The notes beneath the pieces are model-generated. The model ran no database searches. It was not told where the DNA came from and saw only the letters and a list, made by a program, of their open reading frames with translations. Of a stretch of DNA of 64,000 bases, positions 53,732-63,600 are shown in pieces. A program made the translations under genes and the position numbers. The DNA is from Akkermansiaceae bacterium UBA956. GTDB lineage: Bacteria > Verrucomicrobiota > Verrucomicrobiia > Verrucomicrobiales > Akkermansiaceae. Each line of letters starts with the position of its first letter. The first letter of the stretch is position 1. The DNA is taken from positions 32,677 through 96,676 of the forward strand of contig DBCO01000013.1 of assembly GCA_002293145.1 (NCBI GenBank), given 5' to 3'.

Positions 53732-54535
53732 ATGAAGCCGCTCAATCTCATCGCTTTGCTTTGTTTCCTTGGTGGTGCCACCTGGGCTCTCACGCGCAGT
53801 GATCGCAGCGTTCGCTCGATCCAAAACGCGTATTATTCCGCGATCAGCCCATTCCTTAAATCAGGATCGGCGATCGAAGAAAAGGCGCGCAATTTCTCCA
53901 ACGAAGTAACGCATTCGCGCTCACTCGAAGCCGCTTTAGAGGTAACCAAAGCTGAGCTCGACAAGCTCAAGCTAATCGAACAACGGTTCGATACCCTTGA
54001 GGCCGAAAACGCTCGTTTACGCTCTGCGCTGAAATTTACGGAAAACACCAAGTTTACCCTGATCGCGGCCAACATCACCCGACGTCAGACGACGAACTGG
54101 TATAAAACGGTCGAAATCAACCGCGGAGAGGAATCGTTCATCGGCATTCAAAATCCAGTCGTAACCGCTGAGGGCTTAGTCGGAAAAATCGATCTTATCG
54201 CCCAAGACTTTGCAACCGTCATTCTCCTGACCGATAAGAGTTGCCAAGTTTCCGCTAAAGTTGAGGGTTCTGCCGATCTAGGAATCATTAGTGGAAGGCC
54301 TGCCGAATACGGAAAAGACCCCATGCTCATTCTCAGTTATTTACCCAAAAACACCAACCTGAAAAAAGGTCAACGCGTCTTCAGCGATGGCCGAGGTGGT
54401 ATTACGCCCGCCAATATACTCATCGGAACGATCGAGTCTGTCGAATCAGGCGCCATGTACTCTGAAGCTCTCGTCCACCCCGCAGTGAACTTCAATGATC
54501 TGGCTACCGTGTTCGTCATTCCTCGTGAGAATTAA
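53732..54535 (+). CDS. mreC: Rod-shape-determining protein MreC
   Basis: A 267-residue bitopic protein with one N-terminal TM/signal anchor (NLIALLCFLGGATWALT), a coiled coil (about residues 60-105: LEAALEVTKAELDKLKLIEQRFDTLEAENARL) and two beta-barrel domains (VVTAEGLVGKIDLI, VFSDGRGGITPANI). MreC links the cytoskeleton to periplasmic wall enzymes and partners PBP2. Family assignment rests mainly on architecture and on operon position after mreB. Confidence 0.9.
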   Translation: MKPLNLIALLCFLGGATWALTRSDRSVRSIQNAYYSAISPFLKSGSAIEEKARNFSNEVTHSRSLEAALEVTKAELDKLKLIEQRFDTLEAENARLRSALKFTENTKFTLIAANITRRQTTNWYKTVEINRGEESFIGIQNPVVTAEGLVGKIDLIAQDFATVILLTDKSCQVSAKVEGSADLGIISGRPAEYGKDPMLILSYLPKNTNLKKGQRVFSDGRGGITPANILIGTIESVESGAMYSEALVHPAVNFNDLATVFVIPREN

Positions 54536-54556
54536 CCAGAATCCGCAAACCACTCC

Positions 54557-55141
54557 GTGCTTCGCTACTCCATAACCCTGTTTTGCCTGATCTTGCTAAC
54601 GGTCATCCTGCAGCAATTTGTGCCAGCTTTCATTGCTCTCTATAATGCGCGAGTTTTTCTTCTGCTGGCCGTTTTCTTGTGCATAGCCGTTACTGTGCCG
54701 TTGCCTGTGATGTTTCTTTACGCCCTGATTTGCGGCTTTCTATGGGATACCCAGTGTGCGATTAGCACATCCAATCTCGATGCCAGCGTCTATGTGGATT
54801 CCATCCAAAACATCCGCTTTGGCTCCTCGATCTTACTTTTCGGCCTTGCCGGAGCCCTAATGAATGGATTTCAGCCCATTTTTCGACAAGGGAAGTGGTA
54901 TCTCTCCGCATTGCTTACCGGCATCTCAACTTTTCTCTATTGTCTCGCAGAATATAGCTTGCTCGATTTCCTCCGTGGCTCATTCACGATCAATCGTGGC
55001 GTGATGTTGCAAATCAGCTACACCTCGCTCTTCAGCCTACTCGTAGCCCCGCTCGTATTCGCACTACTTTTTTTCATCGCTCGCATCTCTCACTACCAAA
55101 TCGTCGTTACTCAAAAGCGCTCATTTCGCCGATTTACCTAA
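54557..55141 (+). CDS. mreD: MreD-like membrane protein
   Basis: A 194-residue inner-membrane protein with about five TM helices (for example ITLFCLILLTVILQQFVPA, VFLLLAVFLCIAVTVPLPV, LFSLLVAPLVFALLFF). Motifs are weak, as usual for MreD; the identification rests on length, topology and the position between mreC and PBP2. Start codon GTG. It helps anchor the MreBC complex. Confidence 0.7.
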   Translation: MLRYSITLFCLILLTVILQQFVPAFIALYNARVFLLLAVFLCIAVTVPLPVMFLYALICGFLWDTQCAISTSNLDASVYVDSIQNIRFGSSILLFGLAGALMNGFQPIFRQGKWYLSALLTGISTFLYCLAEYSLLDFLRGSFTINRGVMLQISYTSLFSLLVAPLVFALLFFIARISHYQIVVTQKRSFRRFT

Positions 55142-55162
55142 ATTCTCCCCATACCCACCGCC

Positions 55163-57316
55163 ATGCAGACTGCATTCCGCTTTCGCCTCTACTTGCTGAC
55201 CGCCTTCGTGCTCGTCGGATTTGGCACTCTTTTGCATCGTCTGCACGAAGTTCAAATCGAGGACACGCAAAAATATAAAAACCGCGTTCCTTCGCCCAAG
55301 TATGTCTCTGTTCGCGAACCAGGAGTGCGTGGTGAAATCCGCGACGCCAACGGCATCCCCCTCGCCCGCAATAGGCGCAACTATGAAGTCAGCTTCAACA
55401 TCGAAGAAGTTATTGCCTCTTACCAACTTCAGCATGATGAGATCCCCACCGTCGATATCATGAAATCGCAAGATGGCATGAGCCGCAAAGGGAAAAAGAA
55501 AAACATTGTGGCCATCGTCAATGAAACCATCATTTCCCGCCTCACCAAGTATGGACTAGCCAAAGATTACCGCTCCAAAAGCCTCGAAATTCACTACGCC
55601 ACCCACGGCGGCCTCATTCCTTTCTCCTACCGCACCGATCTCACCTACGAGCAGTTTGCTCGCTTTGCCGAACTCAATTTGGAACTACCCGGCGTTTACA
55701 TCGGCATCAGCCCTCAACGCGCCTACCCCTACGACACTCTCGCCTGTCACATCCTCGGCTATACCACACCATGGCGACCCGGCGATATCCCCGAGGACGA
55801 CAAGAAAAAATACAATCACTTCATAGGCGATGAAAAGGGCATTGCCGGCATTGAAATGACCATGGACCGCTTCCTCCGCGGCACCGAGGGAGTGAAAACG
55901 ATCCTCAAAGATGAAAAAAATCGAGTTATCAACATGACCGACTACACCAAGCCCCAAATGGGAGCTGACGTGATCCTCACCATCGATGCCCGCGCTCAAA
56001 TGCGTGTCGAAGAAATCCTGCGCAATGCGGGCCGCGCCGCCGCCGTTGTCATGAACGTCCAGACCGGCGAAGTCATCGCCATGGCATCCGTGCCAAACTA
56101 CAATCCAAACAACTTCATCCCCTCCATCGACGCCAAAAAATGGCACGAATACGAAAAAGGAAACATCTGCCTCCCCCTCATGAACCGCGCGATCGAGTCA
56201 TTCGATCCAGGCTCCACTTTCAAATTACCGACCGCCATCGCCGGTGCCCGTGCGGGCCTCGGTACCAACATTTTTTCCTGCAATGGTTATGTCAAATACG
56301 GAAACCACAAAGCCGGTTGCTGGATCTGGAACCAGAGTAAAGGCATGCACGGTTCACAAAATGTCTCCAAAGCCATTCAACAATCCTGCAACCCCTACTT
56401 CTACCGCCTCGCCAATGCCGTCGGCCCCAAAAACATGGCTGACACATTTACCATACTCAATCTCGGCAAACGCACCGGCATTGAACTCCCCAGCGAAAAA
56501 CCCGGTACTGTAATCGGCACTCCGTCGTGGAAAGCAAAAAACCCCTCCACTCCCGTCACCCCCGTCGATACCGCATTCCTCGCTATTGGCCAAGGAATCA
56601 GCTCCGCTTCGCCACTGCAACTCTGCTCCGTTGTCGCCTGCATCGCCAATGGCGGAAAATACTACCAACCTCGCGTCATCAAAAAGGTCATTCGAGGTAA
56701 AGAAGTTCTGGTCACGGATGAGCCAAAACTCCTTGTCGACCTGCTCGAACAAGGCGTTACCACCGCAGACATGGAACGCATCCGCAAGGGCATGTGGATG
56801 GCCGTCAATGAAGCCGGCGGCACAGCGGGACGCGTCAAAATGCCGAATATAGACATCGCTGCCAAAACCGGAACAGCTCAAAGCGTGGATCGCGGCAAAA
56901 AATCCAACAACGCCTGGACGGTTTCCTTCGCCCCCTACGAAAACCCAAAATATGCAGTTGCCGTCCTCGTGGTCGGCGGTAAATCAGGCGGCAAAGTCGC
57001 CGGTCCCCTCACCCAAATGATCTACCGCAGCCTCTTCGCCCTCGATGATGGACTAACCTTTAAACCTCGCCCCCAAACCGAATATGTTGGCAAAATTGAC
57101 TCCCTTGAGGAAATCATCTTGCCTGATGAGACTCTTGCCGCCTTTGAGACGGCTGACGCTACCGAAACTGCCGATAACGCGCAGACAAATATCGATGCGA
57201 TTACCAAAACCAACAACCCCGAAAACAACACCACCGAAATGCTTCCCTCTCCCACCATCACTCCCGAAATCGACTCCGCAGGCACCATACCGCGTGCCAC
57301 TCCCGTCGATGAGTGA
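55163..57316 (+). CDS. mrdA: Penicillin-binding protein 2 (elongation transpeptidase)
   Basis: A 717-residue class B PBP with an N-terminal TM anchor (LYLLTAFVLVGFGTLLHRL), a PBP dimerisation domain (about 45-240) and the transpeptidase domain. The catalytic SxxK is FDPGSTFKLP (Ser351, Lys354), SxN is QQSCNPYF, and KTG is AAKTGTAQSVD (Lys568). The C-terminus has a long Thr/Pro-rich tail (about 640-717). It cross-links peptidoglycan in cell elongation with the MreBCD complex; the usual rodA partner is not next to it. Confidence 0.93.
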   Translation: MQTAFRFRLYLLTAFVLVGFGTLLHRLHEVQIEDTQKYKNRVPSPKYVSVREPGVRGEIRDANGIPLARNRRNYEVSFNIEEVIASYQLQHDEIPTVDIMKSQDGMSRKGKKKNIVAIVNETIISRLTKYGLAKDYRSKSLEIHYATHGGLIPFSYRTDLTYEQFARFAELNLELPGVYIGISPQRAYPYDTLACHILGYTTPWRPGDIPEDDKKKYNHFIGDEKGIAGIEMTMDRFLRGTEGVKTILKDEKNRVINMTDYTKPQMGADVILTIDARAQMRVEEILRNAGRAAAVVMNVQTGEVIAMASVPNYNPNNFIPSIDAKKWHEYEKGNICLPLMNRAIESFDPGSTFKLPTAIAGARAGLGTNIFSCNGYVKYGNHKAGCWIWNQSKGMHGSQNVSKAIQQSCNPYFYRLANAVGPKNMADTFTILNLGKRTGIELPSEKPGTVIGTPSWKAKNPSTPVTPVDTAFLAIGQGISSASPLQLCSVVACIANGGKYYQPRVIKKVIRGKEVLVTDEPKLLVDLLEQGVTTADMERIRKGMWMAVNEAGGTAGRVKMPNIDIAAKTGTAQSVDRGKKSNNAWTVSFAPYENPKYAVAVLVVGGKSGGKVAGPLTQMIYRSLFALDDGLTFKPRPQTEYVGKIDSLEEIILPDETLAAFETADATETADNAQTNIDAITKTNNPENNTTEMLPSPTITPEIDSAGTIPRATPVDE

Positions 57317-57358
57317 TTTCCTTAACCCAATAACCTACTTACCAACGTGCCTTTAGCC

Positions 57359-58936
57359 ATGATCAATAAAATCAAACGCTTCCTCGGATTTGGATCAATC
57401 AATCCCATGGAAGGAAACACCATTCTTATCAACGTCGAAAAACTCGAACGCCGTGTCGCGCTGCTCGAAAACGGACTTCTCGAAGAATACTCCGTCGAGC
57501 GCGAAGGCGATCAAAACATCGTCGGAGGTATTTTTAAAGGAAAAGTCAAGAACATCGAGCAAGGTCTCAAGGCCATGTTCGTCGACATCGGACTCGACAA
57601 AAATGCCTTCCTCCACTTCTGGGATGCACTCCCTGCTGCGCTCGATGCCGGACTCGAAGAAATCGACCGCGGACCGAAAAAACAACAGAAAAAAATCACC
57701 TCCAAGGACATCCCAAGCATCTACCCGATAGGCTCGGAAATTATGATCCAGGTCTCCAAGGGCCCCATCGGCACCAAAGGTCCACGCGTTACTACCAACA
57801 TCTCGTTGGCAGGCCGCTACCTTGTGCTCATGCCATACACCGAGCAATTTGGTATCTCTCGTAAGATCGAGGATCCCAAAGAGCGCACGCGCCTGCGTAC
57901 GATCATGCAAAAGCTCTCGGTCCCCGATGGCATGGGCATCATCATGCGCACCGCCGCCATTGGCACCCGCAAGCGCCATCTGATTCGCGACCTCGCGATG
58001 CTTCTGGAACAATGGCGCGAAGTGGAACGCCAACGTGATTCACGCCCCGCTCCCATCTGTGTATTCCAAGAGCCAGGACTCGTCGAGCGCACTGCTCGTG
58101 ATCTCCTCACCGATGACATCGATCAAATCATTTGCGATTGCCCCGATACTACCGAAGCGATTCGCGAAGTCGCAGGCAAAGTCTCACGCCGCGCCAAACG
58201 CCGCGTCAACTACATGTCTGGTCCTGTTCCTTTGTTCGAACGCATCGGCATCCAGAAACAGATCGACGAAGCCTTTTCTCGTCAAGTCTGGCTCCCCTGT
58301 GGCGGCTACATTGTGATCGATGAAACCGAGGCTCTCATTGCGATCGACGTCAACACCGGACGCAATCGCGGCAACAAAGATCAGGAAAAAATGATCCTTG
58401 AGACCAACATCGAGGCTGCCCAAGCCGTAGCACGCCAACTCCGTCTGCGCAACATCGGCGGACTCGTTGTCGTTGACTTCATCGACATGCGTCACCGCAA
58501 AGACCAAATGGCCGTCTATAAGGCCATGAAGGACCGCGTCAAGAAAGACAAGGCCAAGACCCAGGTGCTGCAAATTTCAGCCATCGGTCTGATGGAAATG
58601 ACCCGCCAACGCCTCAACGAATCGTTGCGCGATTCCATGTATGAACCCTGCCCCTATTGTGCAGGTCGAGGCCGCGTGAAGACTACCATGAGCATGTCCG
58701 TCGAGGTGCAACGCCAACTCAATACCATCATCCAAAAGAGCTCCCATCAGGGCGACTTGGTTGTCATGGTCAACACCGACGTCCTCAACCGCTTCCGCAC
58801 CGAGGACTCGAAAATCCTCATGGAACTCGAGCGCTCACACAGCGGTCGCCTGATCTTCCGTGCCGATGCAGCAATGCACCGCGAACGCTTTGCGATCATC
58901 GACCCCAGCAACGACAAAACCATCTTCCAAGCCTAA
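57359..58936 (+). CDS. rng: Ribonuclease G/E
   Basis: A 525-residue endoribonuclease of the RNase E/G family. The N-terminal S1 domain begins ILINVEKLERRVALLENGLLEEY, the catalytic DNase I-like region has AIDVNTGRNRG and RLRNIGGLVVVDFIDM with the metal-binding aspartates, and a Zn-link-like CPYCAGRGRVKT (near residue 435) joins dimers. There is no long degradosome scaffold, so it is closer to RNase G. It matures rRNA/tRNA and turns over mRNA. The ATG at 57359 is preferred to the GTG at 57347. A strong terminator follows. Confidence 0.94.
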   Translation: MINKIKRFLGFGSINPMEGNTILINVEKLERRVALLENGLLEEYSVEREGDQNIVGGIFKGKVKNIEQGLKAMFVDIGLDKNAFLHFWDALPAALDAGLEEIDRGPKKQQKKITSKDIPSIYPIGSEIMIQVSKGPIGTKGPRVTTNISLAGRYLVLMPYTEQFGISRKIEDPKERTRLRTIMQKLSVPDGMGIIMRTAAIGTRKRHLIRDLAMLLEQWREVERQRDSRPAPICVFQEPGLVERTARDLLTDDIDQIICDCPDTTEAIREVAGKVSRRAKRRVNYMSGPVPLFERIGIQKQIDEAFSRQVWLPCGGYIVIDETEALIAIDVNTGRNRGNKDQEKMILETNIEAAQAVARQLRLRNIGGLVVVDFIDMRHRKDQMAVYKAMKDRVKKDKAKTQVLQISAIGLMEMTRQRLNESLRDSMYEPCPYCAGRGRVKTTMSMSVEVQRQLNTIIQKSSHQGDLVVMVNTDVLNRFRTEDSKILMELERSHSGRLIFRADAAMHRERFAIIDPSNDKTIFQA

Positions 58937-58958
58937 GCACCCGCTTTTGCTAAGAAAC

Positions 58959-58998
58959 AAAAACGCCCTTCATGATATCCATGAAGGGCGTTTTTTAT
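58959..58998 (+). terminator. Strong bidirectional terminator after RNase G/E
   Basis: A perfect 14-bp stem, AAACGCCCTTCATG (58961-58974) with CATGAAGGGCGTTT (58980-58993), flanked by A residues on the left and six T residues on the right. It separates the mre operon from the minus-strand TIM-barrel gene and can serve both. Confidence 0.85.
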
Positions 58999-59005
58999 GA
59001 GAGAA

Positions 59006-59899
59006 TCATCCCAGCCAAGAACGCAGTTGTTTTAAATCTCTCTTGTAATGATCGATGCGTTCCGCCGGAGAACCTAACGGATATTCATGGTGTTGGCAAA
59101 ACTCACCATCGAATCCACTGGCCAGAAGCCCCGTGAAAAATTCTTTCCGCACCACTCCCTGCCCGAAGTGGCATGAGTCACGGTGCCACGTGTGTTGATC
59201 TTCTCGCCAGCGATAATCCTTCACATAAGAAACACCGATGCGCGAGCGCGCCAACCGATACTGGATCGGCCAGTTTTGTCCACCCTCGACAGTGGCGTGT
59301 GCGATATCGAAGCAAAGACCTAACTGATCGGGTGATGTTCCTTCCATCGCAAAAATCACATCCCACAGCGGACCACCGAAATACTGTGGGCCGGAATGAT
59401 TTTGGTATCCCGCCCATAGCCCGAGCTCCTGATTGATCGCAGCAATATCCTTGAGCACAGGAGCGGCCTCACGAGCCACTTTCATCGGGTCATCGTTTTT
59501 TTGATATTGAAGGAAACCGAGGCGATATTTTTTCACACCAGAGTCAGCGAGAACACGTAAAAGTTTTTCGGCATTAGGCGTGATCTTCCAAATGTCAGTC
59601 GTCACCACCGAAACCACCTTGTCGCGTTTTTTCAAAAGCTCAATGAATGCGGGCAAATCATCAGCCACTTTTTGTGGTTGGATGTGTGTGCTCGAAGTAC
59701 GAATCGTCACATCAACACCGTCCCAACCAATTTCCTCGACCAAGGCAGCACTATCTGCAAGCGAGAGATCAGCAAAGGATTTGGTAAAGCCAATGATCTT
59801 GTTTCGAGGTTTCGGAGAAACGGAAGGATTTGCAGCGGCAGCTACGCCAGATAACGAACAAGCTGCTAGAGATGAAATCAAAAAATCACGTCGATTCAT
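59006..59899 (-). CDS. Tat-exported TIM-barrel sugar isomerase/epimerase-like protein
   Basis: A 297-residue xylose isomerase-like TIM-barrel (AP endonuclease 2 family) protein with a twin-arginine signal (MNRRDFLISSLAACSLSG). Conserved strands include IGFTKSFADLSL, DGVDVTIRTSS, GLWAGYQNHSG, GLCFDIAHATVEGG and FCQHHEYPLGSP, with metal-binding Glu/Asp/His positions. It is probably a periplasmic sugar isomerase, epimerase or hydrolase; the substrate is unknown. This family is highly expanded in PVC bacteria. Confidence 0.82.
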   Translation of the reverse strand: MNRRDFLISSLAACSLSGVAAAANPSVSPKPRNKIIGFTKSFADLSLADSAALVEEIGWDGVDVTIRTSSTHIQPQKVADDLPAFIELLKKRDKVVSVVTTDIWKITPNAEKLLRVLADSGVKKYRLGFLQYQKNDDPMKVAREAAPVLKDIAAINQELGLWAGYQNHSGPQYFGGPLWDVIFAMEGTSPDQLGLCFDIAHATVEGGQNWPIQYRLARSRIGVSYVKDYRWREDQHTWHRDSCHFGQGVVRKEFFTGLLASGFDGEFCQHHEYPLGSPAERIDHYKRDLKQLRSWLG

Positions 59900-59979
59900 A
59901 ACAGCTTTTTAACAAAGACCCATGAATAAACAAGCTCGAAAAAAATGCCCTTTCACTTCTGCAACTTCTTCTTCATTCC

Positions 59980-60600
59980 TTATTGCTGTGTTTCTGGGAT
60001 CGGCCAAACTTTGGTTAATTCGTGAGCTTGAGCTAGATCGCGTGGTGTAATGATTTCTCTTTGTAGCGGAATTTCTTCTGAGCCCTCGATGGCGACGATG
60101 ATTTTTCGATACGGTTGCCAGTTCAGTTCGTGCAGCTTCACCAGTTTCCCCAATGGCTTCCCTGTTACCTCTTTCCACCCGCGATAGAGCAACTCACTGC
60201 AATAAATATCTTCCGAGTCCAATCGGTAGCGAATATCGTAGGGCTTACCGAGATCCTTTTTCATCACCTTCACCATATTCGGAATGTACTTGCGAAACTT
60301 TTCCGCTGGCCGATACGCCCAGATTTTTTTCCCACGGCCACGAGCCTGCCACGCCTCCAATGGGATCATTTGCACAGGACCAATCGCCTCGATCACCTGC
60401 CATTTCCCGCCCTCGATGATGACCATTCCACAGTGGGAATACGGCGAACCAGTCGCCCCCTCAATCATATCCACCAAATCCTTACCCCAAGGATTGGGCA
60501 ACGATTGAAAGACGATGTCGCCATGCTGTGGCTGATAGGCATTTTCTGCCGCATTGACGAAGCTGATGCACAAAAGCCAGATTATCGCTCGATAGATCAT
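59980..60600 (-). CDS. YiiX/YebB-like NlpC/P60-superfamily cysteine hydrolase
   Basis: A 206-residue secreted protein with a signal peptide (MIYRAIIWLLCISFVNAAE). The permuted papain-fold motifs are PQHGDIVFQSLPNPWGKD, YSHCGMVII (catalytic His region) and DIYCSELLYRGW (catalytic Cys). These proteins cleave amide or thioester bonds, possibly wall or lipid linkages. It is 80 bp from the TIM-barrel gene; shared transcription is possible. Confidence 0.8.
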   Translation of the reverse strand: MIYRAIIWLLCISFVNAAENAYQPQHGDIVFQSLPNPWGKDLVDMIEGATGSPYSHCGMVIIEGGKWQVIEAIGPVQMIPLEAWQARGRGKKIWAYRPAEKFRKYIPNMVKVMKKDLGKPYDIRYRLDSEDIYCSELLYRGWKEVTGKPLGKLVKLHELNWQPYRKIIVAIEGSEEIPLQREIITPRDLAQAHELTKVWPIPETQQ

Positions 60601-60633
60601 GTGTAAGATCCTAGCATTGTATTGCTTCGGCTC

Positions 60634-60672
60634 AAGAAAAAAGCCCGCACCGTTTGCACGGCGCGGGCTTTG
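60634..60672 (-). terminator. Rho-independent terminator after rpoC
   Basis: On the minus strand AAGCCCGC and GCGGGCTT (60641-60648 and 60663-60670) form a stem with one mismatch and an inner CCG/CGG pair, followed by TTTTTTCTTG. It lies about 25 bp downstream of the rpoC stop. Confidence 0.75.
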
Positions 60673-60694
60673 TGATTGCGAATTCTGTTAGGAA

Positions 60695-63600
60695 TTACGC
60701 AGTGATGGCGGATTCGTCTTCCTCGCGGAAGTCGTCTTCCTCGGGGGCTACGAAGATTGGCTCGGGTTCCTCAACGGTGAACTCGACTTCGAGGTCGCGG
60801 TGACGGCTGAAGCCGGTGCCCGCAGGGATCAGGTGACCCATGATGACGTTTTCTTTGAAGCCCATCAGGTAGTCCACTTTGCCCAATGTCGAGGCTTCGG
60901 TGAGAACGCGAGTGGTGTCTTGGAAGGACGCCGCAGAGATGAACGATTCCGTCTCCAACGATGCTTTGGTGATACCGAGCAACACAGGCTCACCTTCAGC
61001 AGGCTTACCACCATTGGCGATGATCTGCTCGTTGATGCGTTGGAACGTGGTCTTCTCGACTTGATCACCCCAGAGGAAATCGTCAGCATCGCCGGGATCG
61101 GTGATCTTCACCTTACGCAGCATTTGACGAACGATAACCTCGATGTGCTTGTCGTTAATTTCCACACCTTGTGCACGATAGACCGACTGCACCTCGTTCA
61201 CCAAGTGTTCTTGGAGTTCACGAGCACCGCAAGCTTCGAGCAAGTCTGAAGGTGAAACAGCACCTTCGGTCAAATGGTCCCCGCGCGATACGCGGTCGCC
61301 TTCGGTGACGATGATGTGTTTGCCCATCGGTACTAAGTGTTCCATTTCCTCGCTGGTCACATCATCAGTCACTATCAGGCGCTTCTTCGCACGGATGTTG
61401 TTACCGAAGGAGACAATACCATCGATCTTAGCAATAACACAGGCTTCACTCGGCTTACTTCGCGCTTCAAACAAGTCTGCAACACGAGGAAGACCACCAG
61501 TAATATCTTTGGTTTTTGAAGCTTTGCGAGGTGTCTTAGCTATTTGAACTCCTGCTGCAATTTTTTGTCCTTCCGAGACAGTCAGCTGCGCACCAACCGG
61601 AATTGAATATTGGGCTACTATAACTTCTCTGCTTTCTTCGCCATCGTATACCTTTTCAACAATATCTTCGGATGGAATTTTAAATGGAAAATTCAGTTTT
61701 TTACGACGCGAGTTTTCGGCAATTATATCTTTTCTATCATATTCACCTGGTTCAAAGTATTTAAGACCATAATGATCCAAAAACTTAATCATTTTGTCTT
61801 TTTCACTCTTCACCGATGATGCGGATATTCTATCAGCAAGTTCTTTATTGTGTTTAAAGATTTCAGAAACAACATCTTTAGATGAAGTTATTACTTTTAC
61901 TCTTTCAGTAACAACACTTTTATATTTTTTAACACTTTCTGGAGCAATAATACAAACTTGCGGATGAAGATCTTCTTTGTGTTCGGTTACAATTATAGCC
62001 TTCTTGCCTGTTTCTTTGTCTGTATCAGTTTTAATAGTAATTCCCTTGATCATGTCGCGGAATTCTACTTTACCGGCTTTCTCGGTAAGAATTGGTACAC
62101 TGTATTGGTCCCAAGTTGCCAATAATTGGCCTTTTTTGACGTCTTCGCCATCTTGGGTATGAATCAGAGCACCGACCACAATGGGATGACTTTCTAACTC
62201 AAGACCATCTTTGTTGCGAACGGAAATATAACCGTTTTTATTTAAAACCACCCAACCGTCCGAAGAGTTTGCCACGCGTAAGTCTTTATAAACCAATTGA
62301 CCCGAATTCTTCGCATTGATGATGGGTTGTTTGTACGCGGACGAAGCCACACCACCAATGTGGAACGTACGCATCGTCAACTGCGTGCCGGGCTCGCCGA
62401 TCGACTGAGCAGCAACAATACCGACCGCTTCGCCCAATTTCGCAGGCTTCATGGTAGCGAGGTTCAGACCGTAGCACTTGACGCAGCAACCGCGTTTCGA
62501 TTCGCAGGTCAGCACCGAGCGAATGCGGAATTTGTCATAGTTGAGTTTTTCAATCGCATTCGAAGCTTTTTCCGAAATGATTTCATCCACGTCGACGACG
62601 GTTTCGCCGGTTAAGGGATCGACAACTTTTTGCAGCGAAACGCGACCGTAGATGCGCATCGGGAGTGTGGCCATTTCTTCGTCGCCATCATAGATCGGAG
62701 CCACGCTAATGCCGCTGACTGTGCCGCAATCTTCTTCGAAAATGATCACGTCCTGAGCCACATCGACGAGTTTCCGCGTCATGTATCCGGAGTCAGCTGT
62801 TTTCAGAGCGGTGTCGGAGAGACCTTTACGAGCACCGTGGGTCGAGATGAAATACTCGAGCACCGTCAGACCTTCGCGGAAGTTCGACGTAATCGGGCGT
62901 TCGATAATTTCGCCGGAGGGCTTGGCCATCAGACCGCGCATACCACCGAGCTGTTTGATCTGATTCTTGTTGCCCCGCGCACCAGAGTCCACCATCATGA
63001 AGAGTGGCGAAATGCCGGCTTTGCCTTCATTGTGCTCGATCTTGCGATAGAGGTGGTTGGCGATTTGATCACTTGCTTGAGTCCAAATACCTATGACCTT
63101 CTCTTTTCTCTCTCCGTCGGTAATAATTCCGTTGCGATACTGCTTGGTGACTTTTTCGACTTCGATATTGGCATTGTCAATGATCGCTGGTTTTTCTTCC
63201 GGAATCAGCATGTCAACAATACCAACGGAGCAACCGGAACGCGAAGCTTCGCGGAAACCGAGGTTTTTCAGTGCATCGAGAGTTTCGACAGTGCCTTTTT
63301 GACCGGCAACTTGGTAGCAACGCCAGATGACATCGGACATCTGCTTCTTACCAACGGTGTGGTTGATGAAGCCCATGCCGTCAGGCCAGATCTCGTTGAA
63401 ACGAACGCGGCCTGGCGTGGTCTCGATGATTTTTGCATCTTTGATCCCGTAGTGCGTGTCTTTGCCGAAGTCTTTGTTGCGGATGCGAATCCAAGAGTGG
63501 TAGCCAAGCTTTTTCGAAGCAATCGCGAATTCGACTTCGTCGGTGCTTTCGAACAAGGGCAAATGCTCTTTTTTCTCGCGATCTTTCTCCGTGCGGATCG

